64,000 nucleotides of DNA, taken from NCBI RefSeq assembly GCF_949987535.1, contig NC_080066.1:89113600-89177599 (forward strand), written 5' to 3'. This DNA comes from Balaenoptera acutorostrata (taxonomy: Eukaryota; Chordata; Mammalia; Artiodactyla; Balaenopteridae). The notes under the pieces are model-generated. The model made no database searches. It was given only the letters and a program-made list of their open reading frames with translations, and had not been told where the DNA came from. Below, in pieces: positions 11,411-22,781 of this stretch. Positions within the stretch are counted from its first letter, which is position 1. Each line of letters opens with the position of its first letter. Both the position numbers and the translations under genes were made by a program.

Positions 11411-12268
11411 GTAGAGAGATCAACACACCCAACTGCAAGCAACTTGTTAAGACAGCCTCCAAAATAGTGAACAGACTCAGCTGTTCACCCAGCTGTGTGA
11501 CCCACCTGTGGCCAATTACTTTGACGAGATTATTGAGTTACAGGCTTCGGCATGTGGGCTCAGCTCCAGGCAACTGTATGCGCTCTGTGGGTTGGCGCCA
11601 CTGGTGGCATTGGGTTACACACAGTCCACTCTACTTTTCAGCTGCTGGAAGGCAGCTCAGTTACTTGCTAACTGACAGTGATGACAGTTCAAACCAACCG
11701 TATGACCCCAACACAGTTGAGTGTGCTACGTAGAAATAACCATAGTCACTTTCTGCGCAAACTATTAGTGTTGGTGGCGCTGGTGTTGTTACTATTTATA
11801 AAAGAAAAAAGTTCCCAAACTCAGGAAATGACAAAGATTTCATTGACTTCTTTAACAACTATAGATCTGCCTTTTCACTGGCTGCTGTGTGTCCTGACGG
11901 CATGTTCAATAAGACATGTTCAAGTCCAAGTTCATCATCATTCACCTCCCATGCAGCAGTTTTTAAATCTTTACAATTTTTATTAGTTCTTTCTGTTACC
12001 TCGACTTGCAATAGCACACACATGAGGTGCCTAATTCAATTATCTTCCTTCAAATCTTCCAACATACAATTATCAAATTACTCTTCCTAAATCAAAGGTT
12101 GGATTAAAAATTCTATTGAAAAACATGAAATGGCTTCACTAACTATTGATTTCAAATTTTGTAGCTCAGCATTTGGGGTTTTCCAATATTCACCTTCATA
12201 GCCTGTATTTTTCCCTCTTTCTTTGTCCTTCCTTCCTTCCCCCTATTTCTCCAATGTTATCTCCTAAC
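11411..12268. other. Unassigned sequence
   Basis: No repeat or gene recognised. The frames at 11344-11733 and 11678-11986 (plus) overlap in different registers and look random. Confidence 0.45.
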
Positions 12269-12400
12269 CAAGTATTTCTCAAAATGTGGTCCATGGTTCA
12301 CTTGAAAAAGAATCAACAAAGATACTTTTTAAAATGCAGATTTCTAGGCCTAGCCCCAGATTTCTAGGGATAGGAACTGATTATCTCAAAAAAGTGAAAT
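12269..12400 (+). mobile_element. MER5-like hAT fragment
   Basis: CAAGTATTTCTCAAAATGTG, then 'gtccatgg' and 'aaaatgcagatttctaggc', resembles the MER5A type of non-autonomous hAT element, 3' part degraded. Confidence 0.55.
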
Positions 12401-12474
12401 ATCTTAAGATCCAGCTCAAACAAACGTCTCTCTTTAAAATACTTAGTGCTTTTCTTCTGGTACTTATTCTAACT

Positions 12475-12533
12475 TGGAGGAGGAGGAAGAGGAGGACAAA
12501 AAGGAGGAGGGGAAGGAGATGAGGGAGGAGGGT
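12475..12533 (+). repeat. (GGA)n purine-rich repeat
   Basis: Imperfect GGA/GAGGAG repeat; source of the Lys/Glu/Arg-rich and Leu-rich frames in this place. Confidence 0.9.
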
Positions 12534-12544
12534 AGCTACAATTT

Positions 12545-12715
12545 TTGTGACAGAGACTGTGCTAGGCACTTTACATTGACTATTTCATTAAATCTTTGCA
12601 ATATCATTGTTCACTTTATAGATGTGGAAACTGCGTCTCAGAAAGGTTTATTTACTTGCCAGTGATTACATTTACAGCATAGGGGAGCTTTTCACTCCAA
12701 ATTCACAGAGTCAAT
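12545..12715 (-). mobile_element. MIR SINE
   Basis: Antisense MIR core: 'actgtgctaggcactttaca', then 'ctatttcattaaatctttgc' and 'gatgtggaaactgcgtctca'. Confidence 0.75.
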
Positions 12716-13555
12716 GCTGACCTCGCTCAGACTTCATTCTGCTCTTTCTACACTTGTCTTATGTCTTTTACTTTTACTTTAAACTTTTGTGTATAAGGCC
12801 TTGATAAAATGGCTCTGTGGAAAGAACATTGGACTTAGATTCAAACTGGTATCTGCTTGAATCCTGGCCTTGGCATTTTGGGGTTTCTTCTAGTTGTCCC
12901 TAAGGTATGGCCATCTGCCTCTTGTTCAGAGCACAGCCAGACAATGAAGGAGGGATGGAGCCGAAAGGTGCACAGGGCAAGTCCCTGCTGTCTTTTAAGG
13001 AAGATACCTGGAAGTTTCCACGTATGACCACGTTTACTTGTAGGAGTCACAAATTTGAAAAAATAGGCCAGATAGCCAGAGATGTTTTTCAGAGCTCCTC
13101 TTAAGACCTTGAAAAGAAACCGGATAGGAAAGATCTCCCCAGTTCCAGTCAGGCTGCATCCATATGTGAGAGTAGAACCATTCCCAAATAGTTTCCAACT
13201 AAAATTTTATTTTCACTGATCATCTGTTGCCTGCCTTCCTGGTGATGAAATGCAGTGAGGGCACCACTGCGATGGTGTCACCAGATGGTGTTGTCATGTA
13301 GACGGACAGTTCCTGCTTAGGTCCTCTGAAAGGGGACAGGGGAAACATTTCTGCAACAGGTCCTTCAGTGGAGCAAAATACGAAATTAATTCAAGCATTT
13401 GTTACTTATACCCATTTTGCTCCCAAAACAGATTTGAGTAAGCTTTCAATAAAAGGCACAAGTGCAATAGATCTGTTAGAACCAAGATAAAGGAACAAGT
13501 GCCATAGAATGAAGGGTGATTATATCTATTAATTACAAACATTTTAGATAATAGC
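12716..13555. other. Unassigned sequence
   Basis: No recognisable repeat or exon. Overlapping frames at 12841-13050 (minus) and 12907-13104 (plus) carry no known motif. Confidence 0.45.
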
Positions 13556-13783
13556 TACATTTATGGAAGCGTATCATGCATGTGGTTAAGCGCACTGTTC
13601 TTAGCACTTGTGTCGTTTCATTTAATTCTCACAACTCTGTGATGGTAGCTCTTGGTATTATTTGCAGTTTATGGTAAGGAACTGAGTACAAAGAGGTTTA
13701 GTGACCAGCTCGTAGTCGTACATCAGTAATACATACACACAGCATAGCTGAGCCAGGATTTGAACCAGACAGTCTAATCCAGG
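13556..13783 (-). mobile_element. MIR SINE
   Basis: Antisense MIR with 'ttagcacttgtgtcgtttca', 'tttaattctcacaactctgt' and 'gagccaggatttgaaccaga'. It abuts a second MIR in the opposite orientation. Confidence 0.8.
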
Positions 13784-14010
13784 ACATGGGTTAGGCAGAG
13801 AAGTCCATCAGACAAGGTTGGAATCCCTGCTCTTCTACTTACTAGCCAATGACCTCGGCAAGTCACTTCACTTTGTTAAGCTCCAGTCTATTCATCTGTA
13901 AAATGGGGATAATGATATTTGCCTGTTGGGTTTGTGGTGAAGACTAAAAGAGACAATGTGTAAAGATGTGTAGTAATGTGACTGGCACAATGTAAGTGTG
14001 AGAGACACTG
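13784..14010 (+). mobile_element. MIR SINE
   Basis: Sense MIR: 'tctacttactagccaatgac', 'ggcaagtcacttcactttgt', 'ttcatctgtaaaatggggat'. Forms a head-on inverted pair with the MIR at 13556-13783. Confidence 0.85.
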
Positions 14011-14492
14011 TGCTACACTCTATGTGTAACCCTTTGTTATCTCCTTTGAATAACACTCTAATATGTTCCAATAATCTAATAGTAAGAAAATGTTAGATTA
14101 CTAGCTATGGAACTATGAATTTTTTTCTTCTTTCCAATGTCATTTGCAAAGGACATCATCTGTCTCTCACCATTTCGTTCTGGCAACATAGTGCTAGGGT
14201 TGTATCCTTGTAGGAATGACAAAACTTTAAAAATTAAGAGGAATATTCCAGAGGTTCAAACTGGACAAAAGAGAGGCAGTGATAGGATGTGAAATAATAA
14301 CATGGAGCAGACTGAGTGTCTGTCAATTTTCCTTACTGAGTATGCAAATCCTCAATAAAGCTCATCAAATACAAAAGTAGGATTTAACTGGTACAGCCCA
14401 GCGCCTCTTCACTGTGTGCTTTTGAAATGAACTCTTCTTTTTGTTAAGCCAATAAATAACAAACTCCCCGAGTGTCCTCAGAACCGTAAGAA

Positions 14493-14548
14493 AGAGTGAC
14501 ATTGTCATTCAGGGCTGCCAAGAGTGACATTGTCATTCAGGGCTGCCA
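14493..14548 (+). repeat. Perfect 28-bp tandem duplication
   Basis: The unit beginning AGAGTGACATTGTCATTCAG occurs at 14493-14520 and again, without a mismatch, at 14521-14548. Confidence 0.97.
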
Positions 14549-14741
14549 ACACAAAGAAAGGAAGGGGCACAAAAGCCAACCAGCCATTGATTATGTGGAG
14601 GGTTGGTCCTGTTACAGAAATCATTGAGCAGATGTCACCACTGGCCTGAAAACACTGGTATGTTATTGTGCTACAGAAAGACACAAGGATGTGTAACAAG
14701 CCTCTGCTTAATTATTTGAAAAGCCTTAAATCCAAGCATTT

Positions 14742-14752
14742 TGTGTGTGTGT

Positions 14753-14788
<36 letters not shown>

Positions 14789-14809
14789 ATGTACACATGT
14801 GCGTGTGGT
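14742..14809 (+). repeat. (TG)n microsatellite
   Basis: Near-pure TG dinucleotides with single ATG and CATGTACACATG interruptions. Confidence 0.97.
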
Positions 14810-15204
14810 TAAATTAAATAAAACTCAGTGGGCAAAAAATATCATACACCTTCCAGATTAAATTCTGTTTCTGCAAACCTGGGTTGTGAGCTGTCCACTT
14901 GGTGCTGTTCTGAGTGTTGCTGAACAGGTCAAGGGTCAAGCAGGAGCAGATGGGCTGAGGATACAGAGCACCCTTCGCCTTACTTGTTGGGAACTAGATC
15001 TTAATTAGGCTAGTCCAGGAAGGCCCCAGGCTCAAATTACTAGTTAATCTAATAGAGTGCTTTCTCTTAGGGAAAAAGTAAACATAATGTGCTGTGAAAC
15101 CCTTGACCTGATGCTCCTACCGAAGGGAAGAGGCAGTGTCACAGGGAGCCTCCTTGAGCCTCACGGGAACTTGCTCAGTTCAGGGTGTTAAATGGATGCT
15201 TCAC

Positions 15205-15363
15205 TTCCTTTTCTCCTCTCCTGCGTCTCTCATCTCCTTTTTTCCCCTCTTTCAGACTTTCCTTTCTTCATTTCATCTTTGCCTTCTATCTCTTTTCTCC
15301 TTCTCTTCTTTTTCCTTCCTTCTTTTTTCTATTCCATTTTTTCCCTTTCTCTCTTTCCTTACT
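15205..15363 (+). repeat. Pyrimidine-rich (CTTT)n-like tract
   Basis: Long C/T-dominated stretch with CTTTCCTT and TCTCTTTCC units; gives two Phe/Ser-rich spurious frames. Confidence 0.8.
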
Positions 15364-15433
15364 TTTGAAGGATTCCCTAATTTGTACTATGTATCCAGGG
15401 GAAGCAACTAAGAAGTTGGGGGCGTAACCCAAG

Positions 15434-16172
15434 TGCTATGATCTGAATGTTTGTGTCCCTCCCCCAAAGTTCATATGTTGAAAACCTAATGCCCAGGGCT
15501 TCCCTGGTGGCTCAGTGGTTGAGAATCTGCCTGCCAATGCAGGGAACACGGGTTCGAGCCCTGGTCTGGGAAGATCCCACATGCCGTGGAGCAACTGGGC
15601 CCGTGAGCCACAACTACTGAGCCTGCGCGTCTGGAACCCGTGCTCCGCAACAAGAGAGGCCGCGATAGTGAGAGGCCCGCGCACCGCGATGAAGAGTGGC
15701 CCCCACTTGCCACAACTAGAGAAAGCCCTTGCACAGAAACGAAGACCCAATACAGCCATAAGTAAATAAATAACCCAAAGTTTAAAAAAAAAAAAAAGAA
15801 AGAAAAAGAAATAAAACATTGGTGTCTGGGTCCCAGCCCCAGAGATTAAAAAAAAAAAAAACCTAATGCCCAAAGTGATGGGGTTAGGAGGTGGTACCTT
15901 TGGGGAGGTGATTAGGTCATGAGAATAGAGCCCTCATGAATGGGATTAGTGTTCTTACAAAAGAGGCTCCAGAGAGCTAGCTCACACCTCTTCCCCCATG
16001 TAAGGATATGGCGAATAAGAAGTCTGCAACCCGGAAGAGGGCTCTCACCCAACTATGCTGGCGCCCTGATCTTGAACTTCTAGCCTTCAGAAGTATGAGA
16101 AGTAAATCTGTGTCGTTTCTAAGCTACCCAGTTTGTGGTATTTTTTAATAGTAGCCTGAATGGACTAGGACA
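15434..16172 (+). mobile_element. MST/MLT-like MaLR LTR, split by a SINE
   Basis: It starts TGCTATGATCTGAATGTTTG and ends near GAATGGACTAGGACA. Between lie MST-type markers 'cctaatgcccaaagtgatgg', 'gtcatgagaatagagccctc' and 'gcgccctgatcttgaacttc'. The flanks CCAAG and TCAAG are a 4/5 match, in keeping with the 5-bp duplication of ERVL elements. The LTR is interrupted by a CHR SINE at 15496-15857. Confidence 0.88.
15496..15857 (+). mobile_element. CHR-type SINE with two-step 3' extension
   Basis: Sense SINE inside a MaLR LTR, between 15-bp duplications AAAACCTAATGCCCA (15481-15495 and 15858-15872). The body is about 15496-15760 with a (TAAA)n tail to 15773. Next come CCCAAAGTTT (15774-15783), an A-rich tract to 15815, a second segment of 31 bp (15817-15847) and the final A tract. 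The second segment resembles the antisense interior of a MER5A-type element. Both extra segments lie inside the duplication. Confidence 0.95.
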
Positions 16173-17143
16173 TCAAGCCAACTTGAGATCCAGGCCATTC
16201 TAACCATTTACCGGGTTTGCATTAAAAACAGTCTATTCAAGTTAATTCCATTACTTAGGCACATCATGCTGTGTCCCTCCAGGTCAGCATTCATTGTGAC
16301 AAAATAAAACACATTGTGGTATGATTTTATTGCATCCGGTGACACACATGAATAACTCGGAGAAAACCAAAGAGCTCTTCTTTCTTTAAAAGCTTCCCAG
16401 TTCCTAGAATTAATACAAATTTATTATAGCTGGTGTGCGGGACTCCTTGGTTTTACAGTTCCTATAATTCAAAACATCTACAGTGTGTTTGTTAGCAGAG
16501 GTAGACTTAACGGTGAGCCAAAGGCAGAAAAATCATATCAAAAATTATGTTTTAGTAAAAGGCCTCGGTGTAACTTGCCGTGTGGTCTCAATTCACACAC
16601 ACACACAAAACGTTACAGAAAGAATATGGTGCTTTCACAAGCTGTAATCACTCCAGAAATCTACCCAGTTCTCCCGGATATCACGGGACTCTGCTTCAGG
16701 CCTGACATGGTTTTGTTAGTAAGAGGTAGTCCCCTGGGACTGCCTACAGCTGAGTGAGTGATGATTTCTCCCTCCAGCATGGCAAGCTACTGGAAAGGGC
16801 TGCTTAGCTACTGTGAGGGTTTGGAGAGGTATTTGGGGAGAAAGCAAAGTTTTACAAGGGTTGAGTAGTCTTCTGAGATTGCAGTCTTTCCTGGCTGCCA
16901 GGAAAGCTACACCATTTCATCTGTTAAGGGAGGTCATCAAGAAGACGTGACTGCCCCCTGGTTTGACCCGAAAGCTGGACCGGGGCATTTGAAGGCTCCT
17001 CACCCCTCCCCCTGGTTTTGCAATGTGCCTTCGCTTGCCTTCCCTGCTCTTTGCTCCCAGAAGCGTCCCAAGGACACAGCCTTGAGTGAATAATGTGCTG
17101 ATGAGACTATCTGGACTGTGTACCTGACTGAACCCAGTTAAGG
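16173..17143. other. Unassigned sequence
   Basis: About 970 bp with no repeat or gene recognised, apart from a short (CA)n at 16595-16607. The 168-codon minus frame that enters here from 17423 is a SINE read-through, not a gene. Confidence 0.5.
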
Positions 17144-17160
17144 CTTCTATATAGATTTTT

Positions 17161-17441
17161 TTTTTTTTTTTTTTTTTTTTGGCTGTGTTGGGTCTTCGTT
17201 TCTGTGCGAGGGCTTTCTCTAGTTGCGGCGAGCAGGGACCACTCTTCATCGCGGTGCGCGGGCCTCTCACTATTGCGGCCTCTCTTGTTGCAGAGCATAG
17301 GCTCCAGACGCGCCGGCTCAGTAGTTGTGGCTCACGGGCCCAGTTGCTCCGCGGCATGTGGGATCTTCCCAGACCAGGGCTCGAACCCGTGTCCCCTGCA
17401 TTAGCAGGCGGACTCTCAACCACTGCACCACCAGGGAAGCC
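17161..17441 (-). mobile_element. CHR-type SINE
   Basis: Antisense SINE with a 20-nt T tract and no 3' extension, bounded by a perfect 17-bp duplication CTTCTATATAGATTTTT (17144-17160 and 17442-17458). The perfect duplication and long pure tail suggest a fairly recent insertion. Confidence 0.96.
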
Positions 17442-17458
17442 CTTCTATATAGATTTTT

Positions 17459-18414
17459 AAGGTTCTGGCAGGCAGGCGTGGAGATCTACTTGTCTTGTGG
17501 CCACAAAAGACTCTAAAGTAAGTTCCCTTGCTTCTTAAACCTTCCACCTACCAATCTGGAGTAATCTGCCTCTTTCTTAAATCTCACCCTCCCCGTCACC
17601 TACTGGTTGGGGGCTGGGTTTCAGATTACACCCGGGAGGTTCCGGAGGAAGTTTGAGAACTAACGTCATCTTAAAAATACTATTTTGATCCCAGACCATA
17701 CCATGTTTCTGGCTAAATGTTACACTTGACAAGCATTACCCAAATTACCATACACAGTCACATACTGTTTGCAGCTGATTCCATTTTTAGCAATGTCAAA
17801 GGGAAGAAGGAATCTCTGGACGGTGAGTACATTCGATACGCCTAATACTGCTCTCAGAAGGTCAGCTCCACGCATGCCCTTCCCACAGACCAGCATTCCC
17901 CAGAGCTCTTCAAATAGCTCCCTCCTGCATGAAAACCCTCTAGGCTCTGCCAAGTTTCCCCTCCCAGTGCCTGAGCCCTCTCCTCCTTCAGGTCTAGAAG
18001 GAAATATAGATGGTCAGCATTTTGGCTGGCTTTGTTCCCCGCGGTACCCTCTTCCGTCCATGATAGAGGGCTGCTAATTTGCCAGTCTCAGCACTGGAGC
18101 TAGAGAAGGGGAAAGAAGTGTGACAACTGTGGCTGCAGTCTGTGTGTGTGTGTGTCTCTGTGGACCTGTGTAAGTTGTGTGTGTTCCCAGCCACAGGCTT
18201 TATGGAATTACTTTTGCATAAAGCCACAGGGTAGGATGAATTTTAGGCTTGGGGAAGAAACAGAGCCTGAGCATCAGAGGTCATAGCTTGTATTGGAAAC
18301 CTTTTATATGCTAACTGGAAGCTTCACTTTTTTCTTTCATTGTTTGCAGTTTTACTATGAAATATTACGTACAAAAGAATAAATATAATGAATATAAATA
18401 TGTGAATGAACATA
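17459..18414. other. Unassigned sequence
   Basis: No repeat recognised apart from a short TG run near 18140. Two overlapping frames (17769-18077 plus, 17720-17953 minus) are in conflict and show no known domain. Confidence 0.45.
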
Positions 18415-18486
18415 ACAGATATATATACATATATAATATGTATGTGTGTCTATATATATGTGTGTCCATATGTATATAATATATAG
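18415..18486 (+). repeat. AT/TATG-rich low-complexity repeat
   Basis: Alternating TATATA and TATGTG units next to a SINE target site. Confidence 0.85.
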
Positions 18487-18515
18487 CAAAAAGAAAAATA
18501 CACAGCACGTATCTT

Positions 18516-18878
18516 GTTTTTTTTTAAATCATTTTGACTCAAACTCACTTTTTCTAATTTATTTATTTACTTATTTTTGGCTGTGTTGGGTCTTCGTTAC
18601 TATGCGCGGGCTTTCTCTAGTTGTGGTGAGTGGGGGCTACTCTTCGTTGCGGTGTGCGGGCTTCTCATTGCAGTGGCCTCTCTTGTTGCGGAGCACAGGC
18701 TGCAGGTGCGCGGGCTTCAGTAGTTGTGGCTCGCAGGCTCCAGACGCGCAGGCTCAGTGGTTGTGGCGCAAGGGCCCAGTTGCTCCGCAGCATGTGGGAT
18801 CCTCCCGGACTGGGGCCTGAACCCATGTCCCCTCCATTGGCAGGCAGATTCTTAACCACTGCGCCACCAGGGGGGCCC
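18516..18878 (-). mobile_element. CHR-type SINE (long form) with about 28-bp 3' extension
   Basis: Antisense SINE between perfect 15-bp duplications CACAGCACGTATCTT (18501-18515 and 18879-18893). The body is 18579-18878. It carries an extra internal module relative to the short subfamily: the 'gttgtggctcgcaggctcc' block repeated near 18724 and 18760. Beyond the (AAAT)n tail (18555-18577) is a segment of about 28 bp (18526-18553), then the terminal T tract. Confidence 0.95.
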
Positions 18879-18939
18879 CACAGCACGTATCTTAATAAAT
18901 AAAAGAAAAAAAAAGAAAAGGTTCTCTATTGACATGGCC

Positions 18940-20450
18940 CCAGTTGAATTCTTCTCCTTTCTTTCTACTGTTTATAATTCTCTTTCATTTTGTTGGACTT
19001 TATTACATATGTAAGTATCCCTAAACAAGAATTATGACATTTATGGTTTCAGAATTTACCTGAATAAGGTATATAATGTGGTTATCTACAACTTGCTTTT
19101 TCCACTCAATCTGAATTTAGAGCTTCATCCATGGTAATCTATGTAGTATGTGTTGTGGATGCAGTTGAATGCAGTATGAATGAATGAATGTTGTTCATTC
19201 ATTCTAGGCACTGTAGGGAATTTTATGTTGTGACTAAATCCCAGTATATGACCCATTCTGCTCACTATGGGCGTCGTGCTCTTTCTGGTTCATTTTGCTA
19301 ACAGGAGTGGTGCTTCTGGGAACATTCTCCTGCCTGACTCCTCGTGTACACACGCAAAAGTTTCTCTAGGGCACACAATATGTGTAAAAGAACAAGGTCA
19401 CAGGGTAGTTTCACCATCAGTTTTACTGCCTAATGCCAGATTGCTCTGGCTTTGTACAAATGTACATTCCCACCAGCCAAATATGAAAGCTCAGGCTGTC
19501 CTACATCCTCGCCAACGTTCGGTGTTGTCAGACTTTAGAATATGTGCCAGTCTGATGTGTATGAACTGGTACATCATTAGAATTTTAATTTAGGCTTCTC
19601 TGAATAGTAAGGAGCCTGAACACCTTTTCACATGTTTATCGGTCATGCATACTTCCTATTTTGAATTCATGTCTTTTTGGCTATTTTTCTTCTGGGTTTT
19701 TTTTTTTTTTTTTTGGTCTTGTTGAAATATAATACTTTTTTAAAAAAACCCTATATTCCAGATACTAACACTTTGTTTTTACATGTGATAAATGCCCTTT
19801 TACTTTGTTTATGAAGCCCTTTGATAAACAGGAGTTCTAAATTTTAACACAGTCAAAATTAATTACCAATATTTTATTATAGTTACCTTTTTCATCTTCT
19901 TTAAGGAATCATGTCTGACATCAAGATCATAAAGATATTGTATTTTGTCTCTTAAATAGAATATCTTCAAGTTTTGTTTTCACACTTGTCTTTAATACAT
20001 GTAACTGGTTTTTATACTTGGCATGGGAAAAAATCCATTTTCTTTTTTCAAATGGATAACCAAGTGCCTTACCACATTACTGTTTATTGCATAGTCTATA
20101 TGCCATCCTCCTAACATCTATCAGCTTTCCATATATGTGGGGTTCTATATTATATTCCATGGGTCTGTCTGCTACACTTGCCAAGATCATGTTCTTTACT
20201 CTTAAAGCTTTGCAATAAGTCTTGATTTTTGTGGTCTCCTTGTCTTGTTATTCTTCCTGAGGAGTATAGTAACCATTCTTAACCTTTTGTTCTTCTACAT
20301 AAATTTTAGAATCAACTTGTCAAATTTCACTTAGAACCCTATAGGAATTTATATTAGAATTTTATTGAATTTATAAATCAGTTTGGAGAGGATAGATGTA
20401 TTTACAATATTCAGTATTTAGATCCTTGAACATCCTTCATTCCTCTGTCC
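18940..20450 (-). mobile_element. Old L1M (antisense)
   Basis: Weak but continuous resemblance to antisense L1 3' sequence: 'cacttaaca'-like 5' part near 19090, 'gtacattcccaccag' near 19464 and 'aacaccttttcacatgttta' near 19618. No usable frame. Confidence 0.55.
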
Positions 20451-21282
20451 CTCCCTTCCTCTCTCCTTTCCTCACTTCCTCCCTTCCCTCCCTCCCCCAT
20501 TCTCCCCATCATAGGCAAACATTCTAATTTGTTTTATGTGAATTTTTGTAAGATATGCTTTTGTGTGTATTTTAATTTCTGTAAATGCTATTGTATAATA
20601 TCATTTATTACTCTTTTTTTCTCAGTCCTGTTTTGCAGATACATTTAAGTGCTTATATTCCTATCTAGATAGTTCTTGCTAATGGCTGCATAGTATGCCT
20701 ACATGTGAAGCTACCTTATTTTTACCGATCCACTCCCCCAGTTATGGGCACCCAGATTAACTTCAACTCATCCCGCCCTTCTTACATACACACAAATAAT
20801 AGTTCCATGAACAACCTGGTATAGGTGTGTGTAGGTAAATTTCTTTGGGGCTAGAAAAATGCTGTGTCATAGAGGATGCATACACTTAACATGACTATGT
20901 CTTGACAGATTTCTCTCCAGGATGGCTGCAGTGTGTATTTCCCAGTCCCTGCCTTCCTGCTGCATTATCTAACTCTCTAATCTTATAGGTATAAGAGAAT
21001 ATAACTTTATTTAACATTTATTTTCCTGACTTTCAGAGTCTCTTGACATGCTTTTTTGCCTTTTGGATTTCCTTTTCTGTCATTTTCCTGCGATGTGATG
21101 TGATGAACATTTTCCTATTAGAACTGCGGTGTTTTTTCTTATTGATTTAAGAGACATTCTTATATATTCTAGATATTAATCCCTTGTCTGTTTTAGACAC
21201 TGCAAATATCTTCTTTTATATCTTATATCTATTAACATTTTCTACAGTATCTCTTGCTGAACAGAAGTTCTTTTTTTAAAAA
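20451..21282 (-). mobile_element. Old L1M fragment (antisense)
   Basis: Further L1-like antisense text ('ctaatggctgcatagtatgc', 'agatattaatcccttgtctg', 'tctcttgctgaacagaagtt') after a C/T-rich patch (20440-20520). Strongly diverged. Confidence 0.55.
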
Positions 21283-22336
21283 AATTTATTATTTTCTAGT
21301 TTTATTGAAATATAATTGATATAAAACATTCTATTAGTTTAGGATGTACAACAAAATGATTTAACATATGTATGTATTGTGAAATGCTCACAAGCTTAGT
21401 TAACATTCATCACCTCACATAATTACAAATTTTTTTTCTTACGATGAGAACTTTTAAAATCTACTCTCCTAGCAACTTCCAAATATACAATGCAGTATTG
21501 TCAACTATAGTCACCATGCAATACATTATATTCCCAGAACCTATTTATCTTATAACTGGAAGTGTGTACCCTTTGACCACCTTCACCCTTTTCTCCCAGC
21601 CCCCATCCCCCACCTCTGGCAACCACCAATCTATTCTCTGTTTCTATGAGTTCAGTTTTCCTAGATTCCACATTATAAGTGAGACCACTCAGTATTTGTC
21701 TTTCTTTGTCTGACTTATTTCTCTTAGCATAATGTCCTCAAGATCCATCCGTGTTCTTGAAAATGGCAGGATTTTCTTCTTTATTATAGCTGAATAATAT
21801 TACATTAAAGAATATTACATTTTCTTTACCCATTCATCCATCAATGGACAGTTAAGTTGTTTTCATGTTTTGGCTATTGTGAATAATGCTGCGTGAACAC
21901 AGGGTGAAGATATCTCTTTGAGATAATGCTTTTGCTACTTTCAAATATATATTCAGAAGTAGAATTGCTGGATCATATGACAGTTCTATTTTTAATTTTT
22001 TGAGGAACCTCCATCCATACTGTTTTCCATAGTGGCTGCACCAATTTACATTTCTACCAACCAGGTACTAGGTTCCTTTTTTCCCACAGTCTCACCAACA
22101 CTTGTTATTTGTTGTCTTTTGATGATAACTATTCTAACAGGTGTGAAATGGTATCTCCTGTTGTTTCAATTTGCATTTCCCTGATGATTAGTGACTTGAG
22201 CCCTTTTCATGTACCTGTTGGCCATTTGTATGTCCTCTTTGGAAAAATGTCTACTTAATTCCTCTGCCCAATTTTTAATTGAACTTTTTTAATACATTGA
22301 GTTGTATGCATTCTTAGTATATTTTAGATATTAACC
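21283..22336 (-). mobile_element. L1M (antisense), 3' part
   Basis: Starts with the L1 3'-untranslated pattern 'tagttttattgaaatataat', then 'gacttatttctcttagcata', 'gttgttttcatgttttggct' and 'agtggctgcaccaatttaca'. Continues after the nested LTR at 22782; both parts are one element. Confidence 0.85.
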
Positions 22337-22781
22337 ATGTTAAAAATAAAAAACAAATGGAGACCAACCTTGAAAATTCCCTGAGTAGACAAAACCAGTT
22401 TACTCATACAAGCAAAGCTTAATTTAGCTCCCTTTGCAAGACTAACTTGACCTGGGTCATTTCTGGCTTATGCCTCTGGAAATCAGAAGCAATACTTAAA
22501 CTGTTTCCCAAGACTGATATGAGGTAACCACTAACCAATTCCCTATCACTTAAGAAAATTCTAATATAATGACCAATCACTGTGAAGAATAAAATCCACT
22601 GCTTTTTCCATATATAACTGCTTTATATCAATATACCCCCAAACCTCATGTCATGTTTTGGTTTGAGTGCTCCTGGTTTACAAACTGTATTTTTAGTGTG
22701 TGCATAATAAACTTTTACTAATTACTACCTCAGCAATTAATTGGTTTTACTTCTGTCATTTTTGAACTTTTGACAGCTCAC
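22337..22781 (+). mobile_element. Solo LTR of an endogenous retrovirus (class I-like) nested in L1
   Basis: A 445-bp block with no L1 similarity interrupts an L1 whose two sides join cleanly. It starts TGTTAAAAATAAAAAAC and ends near GACAGCTCA. It contains a proline/CCAATCA box region and AATAAA at about 22707 near its end. ACCA flanks both sides. No gag, pol or env sequence accompanies it. The exact family is not assigned. Confidence 0.6.

Larger units (their letters stand above)
14011..15433. other. Unique sequence with simple repeats
   Basis: No interspersed repeat or exon recognised. It holds a 28-bp tandem duplication (14493-14548), a (TG)n repeat (14742-14809) and a pyrimidine-rich tract (15205-15363). 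Confidence 0.5.

Noticed and set aside
16917..17423. 168-codon minus frame with a Lys run
   Set aside because: It starts inside an antisense CHR SINE, crosses the A tail (poly-Lys) and runs into flanking DNA; a read-through artefact.
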